DNA from: Bacteroidota bacterium
GTDB taxonomy: Bacteria; Bacteroidota; Bacteroidia; Bacteroidales; F082
Direction: 5' to 3'
Assembly (NCBI GenBank): GCA_002686705.1
Contig: NYYH01000081.1
Span: 1 to 17,019 of the forward strand
DNA length: 17,019 bases
The position numbers and the translations under genes were made by a program. This document shows, piece by piece, positions 1 through 9,237 of this stretch; the first letter of the stretch is position 1, and every line of letters starts with the position of its first letter. The notes below the pieces were generated by a model. That model was not told where the DNA came from and ran no database searches. It was given only the letters and a program-made list of their open reading frames with translations.

Positions 1-78
1 AGACGCTCTCCAGGAAAAATAACGGCGGCCAGGCCTCCTGATAGAGATATAGAGCAATTAGAATTTGGCTTCACTTAA
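1..78 (+). CDS. 3' end of an unidentified protein (partial)
   Basis: Frame 1 is open from the window edge to a TAA at 76-78 and gives 25 residues ending in DIEQLEFGFT. The stretch is richer in G and C than the intergenic DNA after it, which fits coding sequence, but 25 residues are too few to name a family. No start is visible, so the gene would begin outside the window. It could also be a chance open frame. Confidence 0.35.
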   Translation, partial: RRSPGKITAARPPDRDIEQLEFGFT

Positions 79-110
79 AAAATGGGGTAACTTCAAAAAA
101 AATTATATAC

Positions 111-141
111 TTGACTTTCATTGATAAAAAGCGTAATTTCA
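111..141 (+). promoter_or_regulatory. Candidate Bacteroidota-type promoter for the SnoaL-like lipoprotein gene
   Basis: A TTGAC begins at 111 and an imperfect -7 element, TAATTTCA, lies at 134-141 (consensus TAnnTTTG). They are separated by 20 bases, the usual spacing for the primary sigma factor of this phylum. The start codon lies about 60 bases downstream. The assignment rests on sequence resemblance only, and the -7 box misses two positions. Confidence 0.3.
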
Positions 142-200
142 CACCATTGGGTTTTATGAACAACAATTCTTTAAATTTAAAAGTTTAAAAACATACTGCC

Positions 201-707
201 ATGAAAATTTTATATTCAACATTTGTGTTAAGCATACTGCTTTTAGCGGGCTCATGCGATTATCAAAATAAGGAGAATGATGGTACAGCAGATAGGGAAT
301 CCATTGAGAATTTGCTTGAAAACTATATTCTTGCAAACGAAAATCAAGATTTTGATCTTATTGAAACCATTTGGGCGCCAGATGAGGATATAATCCTTTA
401 TGGAACTGATACTGACGAAAGGTTAATGGGATGGGTGAATATTAAGGAAGCTATAAAAGAACAGTTTAGCCACATAACCGACACTTATATTTCAGCTTCT
501 AACCAGTTTATAAAACTAAACAATACATGTAACACAGCATGGTTTGCCGAAACGTTAAATTATAATTACATGTACAATGGTGAGGCTCATAGTTATGAAG
601 GTTTGCGATTTACCGGTGTTGTTGAAAAAATTGATGATAATTGGGTTTTGGTACAAGCGCATTTGTCATTGCCTGCCTCTGTTGGTATTGGGAAGAAGAA
701 ATATTAA
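201..707 (+). CDS. SnoaL/NTF2-like domain lipoprotein
   Basis: This is a 168-residue predicted lipoprotein. Residues 1-18 form a short hydrophobic signal ending in LAGSC, with Cys19 as the likely lipidated residue. Residues about 33-158 read as a SnoaL_3/NTF2-like fold: an N-terminal helix pair (ENLLENYILANENQDFDLI), a 'GTDTDERLMGW' turn, then alternating beta strands ending in NWVLVQAHLSLP, the typical W...H.S.P close of this family. Such domains bind small hydrophobic ligands or act as isomerase-like folds, and many have no known reaction, so none is assigned. The residues after Cys19 are polar and acidic (DYQNKEND) and loosely resemble lipoprotein surface-export signals described in this phylum. 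It probably stands alone, with 185 bases to the next gene. The ATG at 201 is the only start that preserves the signal peptide. Confidence 0.8.
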   Translation: MKILYSTFVLSILLLAGSCDYQNKENDGTADRESIENLLENYILANENQDFDLIETIWAPDEDIILYGTDTDERLMGWVNIKEAIKEQFSHITDTYISASNQFIKLNNTCNTAWFAETLNYNYMYNGEAHSYEGLRFTGVVEKIDDNWVLVQAHLSLPASVGIGKKKY

Positions 708-762
708 CCAATATTTTCTTTGCTTTTAATAAGAAGTAAATATTCCTATGTTATCTTAAAAA

Positions 763-798
763 TTGACTGCTACACATTTCCTATTTGACATAAATTTG
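763..798 (+). promoter_or_regulatory. Candidate promoter upstream of the T9SS cargo gene
   Basis: TAAATTTG at 791-798 matches the Bacteroidota -7 consensus TAnnTTTG exactly. A TTGAC begins at 763, but the 25-base spacing is longer than the usual 19-22. If used, it leaves a leader of roughly 85-90 bases before the ATG at 893, and that leader contains the hairpin at 815-841. Confidence 0.35.
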
Positions 799-814
799 AA
801 AAGATTCCTTAAAC

Positions 815-841
815 CAGTAAGGGTAAAACCTTATTTTACTG
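815..841 (+). other. Imperfect hairpin in the leader of the T9SS cargo gene
   Basis: CAGTAA at 815-820 can pair with TTACTG at 836-841. Inside it, GGT at 822-824 can pair with ACC at 828-830 around an AAA loop, leaving unpaired bases on the right arm. It lies 50 bases before the start codon and is not followed by a T tract, so it does not look like an intrinsic terminator. No known riboswitch class is recognised. It may be chance. Confidence 0.25.
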
Positions 842-892
842 TCATATAAGTATCATGCATTAATTAATACCCTAATTATTAATCTAAACCAA

Positions 893-3800
893 ATGCAGAT
901 GAAGACAACTACAAAGTATGTATTATTACTAACTATACTTTTTTCTTCCAGTTTTGTACTTAGTCAATCCCGATCACCCCTTGTACAAATACAAAAAATC
1001 GCTATTGATAATAATAGTAATTTGACAGAACCTTATGTGATCCCTTTCGGAAAAAGCATACATAATCTCCCTATTATTAGCAAGTTGACACTTGACGAAT
1101 ATAATAGTAACATACTTGCAAATGCCGGTAACCAAAATATTAGCGTTAACCCAGATGCGACTAGTTCAGAATTAGGAGAAGCTTATACTGCAGAATTAGT
1201 AATACCAACGGATCCTGATATAGGAACATATAATGTTCCCGTTACAAGGACTTTTGCAGGGAATCCTTTGTGTGCGGTTTATAACCTTGAAATTTCTTTT
1301 ATTAATGAGATTACTGGACAGATTTTGCTAACTTGGATGTACCCCGATTCATGCTTTTCCTCCTCACCACCTACTTTCCAATATTTTTTGATTAAACGCA
1401 ATGGTGTACCTATAGGAACCACAACTGGCTTGATTGCAACAGGTTTTCTACCCAACTATGGCACAACTTGCTATACCATAGTTCCAGTTACTGATGAAGG
1501 TAACGCCGACAGTTTAAGTGCAACAACCTGTATTGAATGGTATGTCCCAGAACTCTGCTGGAGTCCCACCACGATATATAACGAACAATGGATCGATACA
1601 CAGGAAGAAGTAATTCTTACTCTTGAAAGCTGTGGAGATGGTATGCTTGACTTTACTTTTCCAGATTATGGGTCTGGTTATATAATAGATGTAGAACCAG
1701 CAACAGGGCAAATTCCGTCTGGTGAAACACTAGATATAACACTAACTTATGATGCCACAGGTTTCCCGGTTGGATTGCATGATGAGTGGTTAAAAATTGA
1801 AACTAACGATCCACTTCACCTTGAGGATAGCATATTTAACCAGATGCTCGTTTATACACCGGCTATGTTCTTTGGTTATGTTCATGATTGCAATACTGGT
1901 TTACCCTTGGCTGGAGTAACAGTAACTGCTTATGGTGCTGAAAATTACTCAGCTACAACAAATGCTTTAGGTTACTATGAGTTATATGTAGATGAAGCTA
2001 CTTATGACTTATATTTTGATCTCTTTGGATTTGAATCTGCTTTTGTTGGAGGCATCTTCGGAACAGAAGGAGGCATGACAGAGGTCAGTATTTGCATGGT
2101 GGAAACACCAAACGCTGTTGGCTGGGTATTTGCCGATCCCAATGAACCTGACACAGAATGCTTGATTACCTGGGAGAGTCCAATTAGTTGTAACGAAATA
2201 ATATATGATGATGGTGAAGCTGATGATTATGTAAATTGGGCTTTACCTGGAGGAGCAGTTGGAGTACACTTCACCCCTGCCGCATATCCTGCAACAGTAT
2301 TGGGGGGGCGAATATACGTAGGTGATCTTTATTTCCCTCTAGGTATGCAATTCGCAATTACTATTATGGATGATGATGGCGTAGACGGGCTACCAGGAAC
2401 AACACTTGATTCAATATGGATAGATATTAACAGTGGCGGATGGGTTGATTTCTACGATTTTTTTAGCACTATTATTGATGAAGGTGATTTTTACTTTATA
2501 TGGTATCAGGGCTATGGCCTTAATGCTGATTCAATAGGGGTAGATACTGACATGCCTACTGTATATCGGTCGGTGGTAAAACCACCCGGATCTGGCTGGT
2601 CAATTTCACCTTATCAGGACATTATGATCAGGGCATATGTTTGTGGGCCGAACACAGGATCGTCGAATAGCAAATCAAACCGAATAACTTTACAGTTACC
2701 AAAAGCTACAGGAGAGCCGTTTTTGACAAGAGGTTCACAAACAGATCTTAATGGCACTGTTAAAGGTGGAGGGTATCCCAACATAGAAAACCTTAATTCA
2801 AGCAGAAGTTTAGTAGACTTTACGGTTGCATTAATTAGCGATTTTGATCCAAATTTAGGTCCATCAACAGGTACACTAACATCAATAGCTAATACTACTG
2901 ATCTTAATTATCTTGATCAGTCGTATGGTAGTTACGATGAAGGTTTCTATGCTTATGCGATAAAGGCCAACTACGAATCTAACGAGTCCGAATGGATATA
3001 TTCAAATATTGTTGCTCACCTACTTGATAATGAAGTCACAATTGTTGTTTCATTATGCAATGATGGCGAACTTGAAAATTCTGAGGTCGCATTAATAGGT
3101 CATGACTATCCATATGAGCTTTTTCAAGGAATAACTGATACAAATGGAATTGTAGTATTTGATAGCGTGATTGATGGATCTTATGTCTTACTTGTTTCTA
3201 AAGTTGGATATGTTAATTCATTTGGTAATGGATTTGTCATTTTAAATGATACAACTATTGGTATTGAGTTAATACAAAAAATGTACCCCCCACAAAATTT
3301 ATATGTAGATCCTCTTACATCTGTTGCAACATGGGATGAACCTCTTATTACACAGCTCTATCTTGAAGATTTTGAAGGGTCAACATTTCCTCCGAACGGT
3401 TGGCAGGCAACAGCAATTGATGTAGGATGGTTTCGGACTGATGATGCAAGCTCGGGTGGCTGGCCGGTTCCTCCAGGAGATGGTTTCTATGCAGCTGTAA
3501 ATGATGATATGTTAGGCACTGGTCCAAGTAATAGTTCCATGGATTATTTAATAACCCCTCAGGTTGATTTACGTGAAAGCGATGATTTTCAACTTTATTT
3601 TACTCAGTTTTATGATGGATCATTCGGACATAGTGTCTATGTTGAATATAGTTATGATCAAGGAACAACATGGGAGGTGATAGAAACCATGTCACCCAAT
3701 AGTGAGTGGAATAGTAAAATCGTAGACCTTTCTTCAATATCAGGACCAAACAGTGAGCCTGTAATGGTCGCATTTCATGGTGATGATCATGGTGACTGGG

Positions 3801-5503
3801 CATCAGGCTGGGCAGTTGATAATGTGGAAATAAAAAATGGTCTGGCTCCTGTAATCGGTTATAATATATTTCTAAATATTGTTTTTCTTGCACAAACTGA
3901 TTCTGGTGAAACCTCATATACTTTTGAAGACCTTACTTATGGCCTTCCTTATGAAGCATGCGTGAGAGCCGTATATGATTGTGGAACAAGTGATTCCATC
4001 TGTACATCTTGGGAATCTGTTTATTTACAACCCCCTAGAAACCTGACTGATGAATATACTTATGGTACAGATGAAGTCATGTTGATGTGGAATCCACCAA
4101 TTGCAGAAACTAATATCCCTGAAGGTTTGGTTTCATTCAATTTATATCGTGATAGTATTAATATTGCCAATATACCCTATGAAGGTCAGGGTGTTGATGA
4201 TTGGATAACTTATATTGATAATAATTTAGAACCAAACCCTTATGAATATTATGTGTCTGCAGAATATGACCTTGACATATTTGGTTTTCCTGGAGAATTT
4301 GGGGAGTCGGCATGGAATGGTCCTGATGTTGTGGATGTTGTTTGGGGCTCAATAATACCATTCTTCGAGGGCTGGGACAATGGAACTTTTTCATTTCAAA
4401 ACTGGACTTTCAACGAAAACTCAGAGAATTGGGCTATTAATTCACAAGAAGGTGAGCCAGAACCCTCTGCAGAATTCACATGGGATCCGTTGTTGGAAAA
4501 CGATTATACCTCAACACTAACAAGCTATCCAATTATTGTTGATTATCTTACAGAGGGTGACCTGTTTTTAAGTTTTGATCTCCAGCTAAAAGATAGAAAT
4601 TCAACCGGAGATGAAAAAATGTTAATAGAGGTTTACGATGGAACCTCATGGAATTTGGCAGCTGAATTTTCCAATAGCGGTAAGTTTGGTTTTACAAATA
4701 ACATTCTTAATATCACTCAATATGCCACAGGCAATGCCATTAATATTCGTTTCAATGCCACCGGACAAAACTCATTTGATATAATTTCATGGATGTTAGA
4801 TAATATAAATGTATATCGAGTATGTGTTCCTCCAGCTGATCTTACTGGTGAGCCATTGTGGAATCCTTCTACAAATGAACCTTATATCGAAATTTGTTGG
4901 GATGCACAGGATATACCGGTACCGGTTTTTGATGACTCATTAATTGTTAAAAAAATGAGTGAAATTCCATTTGTTGTTAATAGTAACAGTTATCGCTCCA
5001 TAACAGGATTTAATATTTATAGAATGGAGATAAATGAAACGGAATATGAATTGTATTATGTAGTTGATTTTGTTGATGGGCAAACTTTATATTGTTACAA
5101 TGATGAATATCCAAATATTTATCCTTATACAGGATATTATTACCAGGTAACGGCAAGTTATTCAAGTGAAACAGATATGTGTGAATCAACCCCGGCAATG
5201 GCTCTTGAAATACCCACTGATGACTATGTGCTTGTTTATTTTGAAGGAATTGATGATGAAAATATGGCAGAACATATTACATTATACCCTAATCCTGCAA
5301 TAAACATAGTAGCAATTAATTCAACATTACCAATTGGGCATATTACAATTACCAACTATGCTGGTCAGATTGTCTACACAAACAAAATCAGTAGTGCTAC
5401 TAACGTTAAACTAAACACCAATTCATACCAACAAGGAGTATACCTTATAAGTGTTAAAACCGAAATGGGTGTAGCTACTAAAAGATTGATTATTAAAAGA
5501 TAA
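893..5503 (+). CDS. Large modular secreted protein with T9SS type A sorting domain
   Basis: A 1536-residue exported protein. Residues 1-24 form a Sec signal peptide (charged start, LLLTILFSSSFVLS, cut near SQ|S). Modules in order: FnIII-like about 127-217; an Ig-like module rich in beta strand about 220-305; a carboxypeptidase-regulatory-like beta sandwich about 326-405 (AGVTVTAYG...TNALGYYEL); an FnIII-like module split by a jelly-roll at about 437-586; a second regulatory-like sandwich about 713-798; an FnIII-like module split by a cleaved-adhesin/MAM-like jelly-roll at about 822-986 (EDFEGSTFPPNGW ... WAVDNVEIKNG); an unsplit FnIII from about 1038; a second such jelly-roll about 1157-1310 (FFEGWDNGTF ... 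WMLDNINVYRV); and a last FnIII-like module. Residues 1458-1536 are a T9SS type A C-terminal domain (LYPNPA ... GVYLISV ... KRLIIKR), which would direct secretion across the outer membrane and attachment to the cell surface. No catalytic domain is visible, so an adhesive or carbohydrate-binding role is inferred. ATG at 899 is an alternative start two codons downstream. Confidence 0.88.
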   Translation: MQMKTTTKYVLLLTILFSSSFVLSQSRSPLVQIQKIAIDNNSNLTEPYVIPFGKSIHNLPIISKLTLDEYNSNILANAGNQNISVNPDATSSELGEAYTAELVIPTDPDIGTYNVPVTRTFAGNPLCAVYNLEISFINEITGQILLTWMYPDSCFSSSPPTFQYFLIKRNGVPIGTTTGLIATGFLPNYGTTCYTIVPVTDEGNADSLSATTCIEWYVPELCWSPTTIYNEQWIDTQEEVILTLESCGDGMLDFTFPDYGSGYIIDVEPATGQIPSGETLDITLTYDATGFPVGLHDEWLKIETNDPLHLEDSIFNQMLVYTPAMFFGYVHDCNTGLPLAGVTVTAYGAENYSATTNALGYYELYVDEATYDLYFDLFGFESAFVGGIFGTEGGMTEVSICMVETPNAVGWVFADPNEPDTECLITWESPISCNEIIYDDGEADDYVNWALPGGAVGVHFTPAAYPATVLGGRIYVGDLYFPLGMQFAITIMDDDGVDGLPGTTLDSIWIDINSGGWVDFYDFFSTIIDEGDFYFIWYQGYGLNADSIGVDTDMPTVYRSVVKPPGSGWSISPYQDIMIRAYVCGPNTGSSNSKSNRITLQLPKATGEPFLTRGSQTDLNGTVKGGGYPNIENLNSSRSLVDFTVALISDFDPNLGPSTGTLTSIANTTDLNYLDQSYGSYDEGFYAYAIKANYESNESEWIYSNIVAHLLDNEVTIVVSLCNDGELENSEVALIGHDYPYELFQGITDTNGIVVFDSVIDGSYVLLVSKVGYVNSFGNGFVILNDTTIGIELIQKMYPPQNLYVDPLTSVATWDEPLITQLYLEDFEGSTFPPNGWQATAIDVGWFRTDDASSGGWPVPPGDGFYAAVNDDMLGTGPSNSSMDYLITPQVDLRESDDFQLYFTQFYDGSFGHSVYVEYSYDQGTTWEVIETMSPNSEWNSKIVDLSSISGPNSEPVMVAFHGDDHGDWASGWAVDNVEIKNGLAPVIGYNIFLNIVFLAQTDSGETSYTFEDLTYGLPYEACVRAVYDCGTSDSICTSWESVYLQPPRNLTDEYTYGTDEVMLMWNPPIAETNIPEGLVSFNLYRDSINIANIPYEGQGVDDWITYIDNNLEPNPYEYYVSAEYDLDIFGFPGEFGESAWNGPDVVDVVWGSIIPFFEGWDNGTFSFQNWTFNENSENWAINSQEGEPEPSAEFTWDPLLENDYTSTLTSYPIIVDYLTEGDLFLSFDLQLKDRNSTGDEKMLIEVYDGTSWNLAAEFSNSGKFGFTNNILNITQYATGNAINIRFNATGQNSFDIISWMLDNINVYRVCVPPADLTGEPLWNPSTNEPYIEICWDAQDIPVPVFDDSLIVKKMSEIPFVVNSNSYRSITGFNIYRMEINETEYELYYVVDFVDGQTLYCYNDEYPNIYPYTGYYYQVTASYSSETDMCESTPAMALEIPTDDYVLVYFEGIDDENMAEHITLYPNPAINIVAINSTLPIGHITITNYAGQIVYTNKISSATNVKLNTNSYQQGVYLISVKTEMGVATKRLIIKR

Positions 5504-5616
5504 CTAATCCTTTAAATGTAACTCGTAATTAAAATCTAGTTTTTATACTTTAAATGAGTTGGTTTTGAAGCAATTCAAAATTGTCCATTCACTATTAATT
5601 ATTCATCAATATCTTC

Positions 5617-5624
5617 TATCTTTG
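5617..5624 (+). promoter_or_regulatory. -7 promoter element for the TPR lipoprotein gene
   Basis: TATCTTTG matches the Bacteroidota -7 consensus TAnnTTTG exactly and lies 23 bases before the ATG at 5648, which implies a very short leader. I see no TTG at the expected -33 distance, so only the -7 element is called. Confidence 0.45.
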
Positions 5625-5647
5625 CACACTTAAAAATTAAAAAACAT

Positions 5648-6508
5648 ATGCAAAGAATTATAATTATTCTTATAGTAGTAGTCCTGTTTTTATTTGCTTG
5701 CGATGTAAATAATAGTTCAAATGACAAAACAAATGAAAATCAAGATAAAGTAGTAGCTACCATAACAGATAGTTCAGCAACTATCACCTTTGATGATGAT
5801 GATTTTAAACCTGATAGCACATCACTAGAAAATAGCACCGAAGAGGGCGATCCAGTTTTAGGAATTGTTTCAAAATCGGGAAATACAGAGGCTGAAAGAG
5901 GAACCATTGAGGATGAAGATGAAGCTTTACGATTAAGAAGGGCACGCACTCAGTTTACTAATGGAATAACTTATTATAAAGAGGGTAACTTCGACCAGGC
6001 CATTGAAGCATTTAAACTTGCACTGGAGTTTAAGCCTGATAACGATAAGGTCTTTTATAATTTAGGACGTATTTATTATGATCTGGGACAAAAGGAGCTG
6101 TCAATGTCGTACTATAAAGATGCAGTACGATTGAATCCAAGTGATTCATTATCCTTGGTCGCGATTGGGCTATTATACTATGAACAGGGAGATTTTGTAG
6201 AGGCTACAAAATTTTATGATAGTACAATTGCAGTTGCACAACATTTCAGTATGGTATATTTTAACAGGGGCACTATGTTTGGTCAACAAAAAATGTATCA
6301 AAAGTCGTTGCAGGACCTAAACAAGGCTATAGAATACGACGATAAGAATTCAGAAGCATTTATTAACAGGGGGCTAGCTCATTATTTCCTAAAGCAAATG
6401 GATCTTGCATGTAAAGATTGGCATAAAGCTGCAGCTATGGGAAACCCAAAGGGGACACGAGCTGTTGATATTTATTGTTCAGGAGTAGTAAAAAAACAAA
6501 GTAAATAA
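5648..6508 (+). CDS. TPR-repeat lipoprotein
   Basis: A 286-residue predicted lipoprotein. Residues 1-17 are a hydrophobic signal ending in LFAC, with Cys18 the lipidation site. Residues 19-100 are a low-complexity, Asp/Glu/Ser/Thr-rich linker that includes an Asp run at 49-52. Five tetratricopeptide repeats follow, at about 103-132, 133-166, 167-200, 201-234 and 235-268. Each shows the G/Y...A...Y/F...A....P pattern (for example NLGRIYYDLGQ and NRGLAHYFLKQ). The last repeat ends in ACKDWHKAAAMGN...YCSG, a closing motif common in TPR proteins of this phylum. TPRs mediate protein-protein contacts, so the protein is probably an envelope-anchored scaffold; no partner can be named. It converges with atpC, with 47 bases between the two stop codons. 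Confidence 0.85.
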   Translation: MQRIIIILIVVVLFLFACDVNNSSNDKTNENQDKVVATITDSSATITFDDDDFKPDSTSLENSTEEGDPVLGIVSKSGNTEAERGTIEDEDEALRLRRARTQFTNGITYYKEGNFDQAIEAFKLALEFKPDNDKVFYNLGRIYYDLGQKELSMSYYKDAVRLNPSDSLSLVAIGLLYYEQGDFVEATKFYDSTIAVAQHFSMVYFNRGTMFGQQKMYQKSLQDLNKAIEYDDKNSEAFINRGLAHYFLKQMDLACKDWHKAAAMGNPKGTRAVDIYCSGVVKKQSK

Positions 6509-6512
6509 AGTC

Positions 6513-6547
6513 CTTATAATCATAACGCGTTTATTGTTTATGATAAG
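6513..6547. terminator. Candidate bidirectional terminator between the TPR gene and atpC
   Basis: The left arm CTTATAATCATAA (6513-6525) pairs with TTATGATAAG (6538-6547) as a 10-base-pair stem with a 3-base bulge (AAT) and a 12-base loop. It sits in the 47-base gap between two convergent genes. The stem is AT-rich and has no strong T tract, so it would be a weak intrinsic terminator at best. Confidence 0.35.
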
Positions 6548-6555
6548 ACAAGTCT

Positions 6556-6789
6556 CTACTCTGCCAATATAAGCACCTTGTTTTCAAGAACTTCAATAAC
6601 TCCTCCATTAATCTCAAAAAACTCTTCCTTACCACTCTTTTTAATTTTAACTTTTCCCTTCTTCAGGGCTGATATCAGTGGAGCATGATTATTCAGAATT
6701 TCAAACGAACCGTCGATTCCTGGTAATTGAATCAATTCAGCTTCCCCTTGATAAATGGTTGTGTCTGGAGTAATTATTTCGAGATTCAT
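6556..6789 (-). CDS. atpC: F1F0 ATP synthase epsilon subunit, one-domain short form
   Basis: A 77-residue protein matching the N-terminal beta-sandwich of the F-type ATP synthase epsilon subunit: MNLEIITPD at the start, then GEAELIQLPGIDGSFEILNNH and GGVIEVLENKVLIL. Epsilon is part of the central rotor stalk with gamma and couples the c-ring to F1. The usual bacterial protein is about 130-140 residues, with a C-terminal helical hairpin that can inhibit ATP hydrolysis. That hairpin is absent here: the reading frame ends naturally just after the sandwich, and I see no frameshifted remainder downstream. The short form is common in Bacteroidota. It follows atpD after 100 bases, so the two are probably co-transcribed, although the gap contains a structured repeat. 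Confidence 0.92.
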   Translation of the reverse strand: MNLEIITPDTTIYQGEAELIQLPGIDGSFEILNNHAPLISALKKGKVKIKKSGKEEFFEINGGVIEVLENKVLILAE

Positions 6790-6798
6790 TCTTTATGT

Positions 6799-8404
<1,606 letters not shown>

Positions 8405-8433
8405 CTATTATTTAAGGATTTTAATGTGGCGGC

Positions 8434-8441
8434 AAATATAA
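8434..8441 (-). promoter_or_regulatory. -7 promoter element for atpDC
   Basis: On the minus strand these bases read TATATTTG, an exact match to the TAnnTTTG consensus, with a following GCCGCC. They lie about 35 bases upstream of the atpD start codon. The -33 region is AT-rich with no clear TTG at the right distance, so only the -7 element is called. Confidence 0.45.
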
Positions 8442-8626
8442 TAATTTCTCAAATAAAATAGCCCGAAATGATTTTAAATGGTTAATGAAATAAAAAAGCT
8501 AATAAAGTCAATGATAATCGATAAATAATCAATTTTATAATTAGACTATTACTGATCAAATCGGGTAGTAACGCGTTGTTATATTGCCCAAATATATTTT
8601 GTACTTTTACAAAAACGATTATTGCA

Positions 8627-9145
8627 ATGGTAAAGAAAGAGATTGACCTTCTTAACAATCAAATAAAAAAGTTAGACGCTCCTGATTTTGACTTTGAATC
8701 ATGGAAGAAATATTCAGTTATCATATTAGCGCGCATTTTTGGAAGTGGAGATGAGAAAATAAAGCAGCTTAAAAATATTGATTTTGAATTTACTTCCTGG
8801 TCGTTGCGAGACGCCTCAGGTAATGAATCATATGAGGAAGGATCGAAAAAACTGGCAACAGAAGTATTAAAAGCGGCTATTGATGAACTCAATATTTATG
8901 GAATACCCAAAACTTATAATGTGAATACTGAAGTAGCTACAAGTGAGCTGCTTAACATCATATTAGATGAATTTAAAGGTTCACAGGTAAAAGAACTTAC
9001 AAGGATACTTTCTTCGAAAGATAGTAAATCAGAAAAGAAAAGAAGAGTAAAAGAATTGGTAGAGGAGATAGGTGAGTTTGGAAGCTATGATATAATCACA
9101 AATATTCTTACTAATCCGGTGATTGAAGGATTGGTAAAAAATTGA
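8627..9145 (+). CDS. Conserved-looking protein of unknown function upstream of ileS
   Basis: A 172-residue protein I cannot assign. ATG at 8627 (MVKKEIDLLNNQ) is chosen over the upstream TTG at 8576: the 17 extra residues from that start are Cys/Phe-rich, unlike the charged helical remainder, and would cover the promoter-like region. There is no signal peptide or membrane segment, so it is likely cytoplasmic. Residues 1-62 contain two related 'DFxFxSW' elements (DFDFESW at 20-26, DFEFTSW at 52-58) around a helix with WKKYSVIILARIFG. Then come SLRDASG (59-65) and a long helical region with GIPK (92-95). Residues 104-145 are charged helix (EFKGSQVKELTRIL, KSEKKRRVKEL), and the end (146-172) is less charged. 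It is divergent from atpD and 92 bases upstream of ileS. An exact -7-like element at 9194-9201 suggests ileS also has its own promoter. Confidence 0.75.
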   Translation: MVKKEIDLLNNQIKKLDAPDFDFESWKKYSVIILARIFGSGDEKIKQLKNIDFEFTSWSLRDASGNESYEEGSKKLATEVLKAAIDELNIYGIPKTYNVNTEVATSELLNIILDEFKGSQVKELTRILSSKDSKSEKKRRVKELVEEIGEFGSYDIITNILTNPVIEGLVKN

Positions 9146-9193
9146 GCTGAACTTTTAACCCAAAATAACCAAGTTAACTACCCTATTTTTTAT

Positions 9194-9201
9194 TAGTTTT
9201 G
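9194..9201 (+). promoter_or_regulatory. ileS: -7 promoter element for ileS
   Basis: TAGTTTTG matches the TAnnTTTG consensus exactly, 36 bases before the ileS ATG. I see no good TTG at the -33 position. No T-box specifier stem or tRNA-like antiterminator is evident in the short leader. Confidence 0.4.
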
Positions 9202-9237
9202 CTGGCTAATTTTTAACTGCGCAAAATTATTTCCTAA

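Noticed and set aside
3600..3917. Minus-strand open frames inside the T9SS gene (also 1514-1711, 4158-4394 and 5010-5198)
   Set aside because: Residue composition is rich in His, Gln and Tyr, as expected from antisense reading of the coding frame, with no family features.
5788..5802. GAT trinucleotide run in the TPR lipoprotein gene
   Set aside because: Only a few units, encoding a short Asp run in an acidic linker; not long enough to suggest phase variation.
8576..8626. Upstream TTG start for the 172-residue protein
   Set aside because: The added residues (LYCPNIFCTFTKT...) do not resemble the rest of the protein, and the ATG at 8627 gives a normal charged N-terminus.
9146..9237. Possible T-box or other riboswitch ahead of ileS
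   Set aside because: The leader is too short, and no T-box sequence or antiterminator stem is visible.
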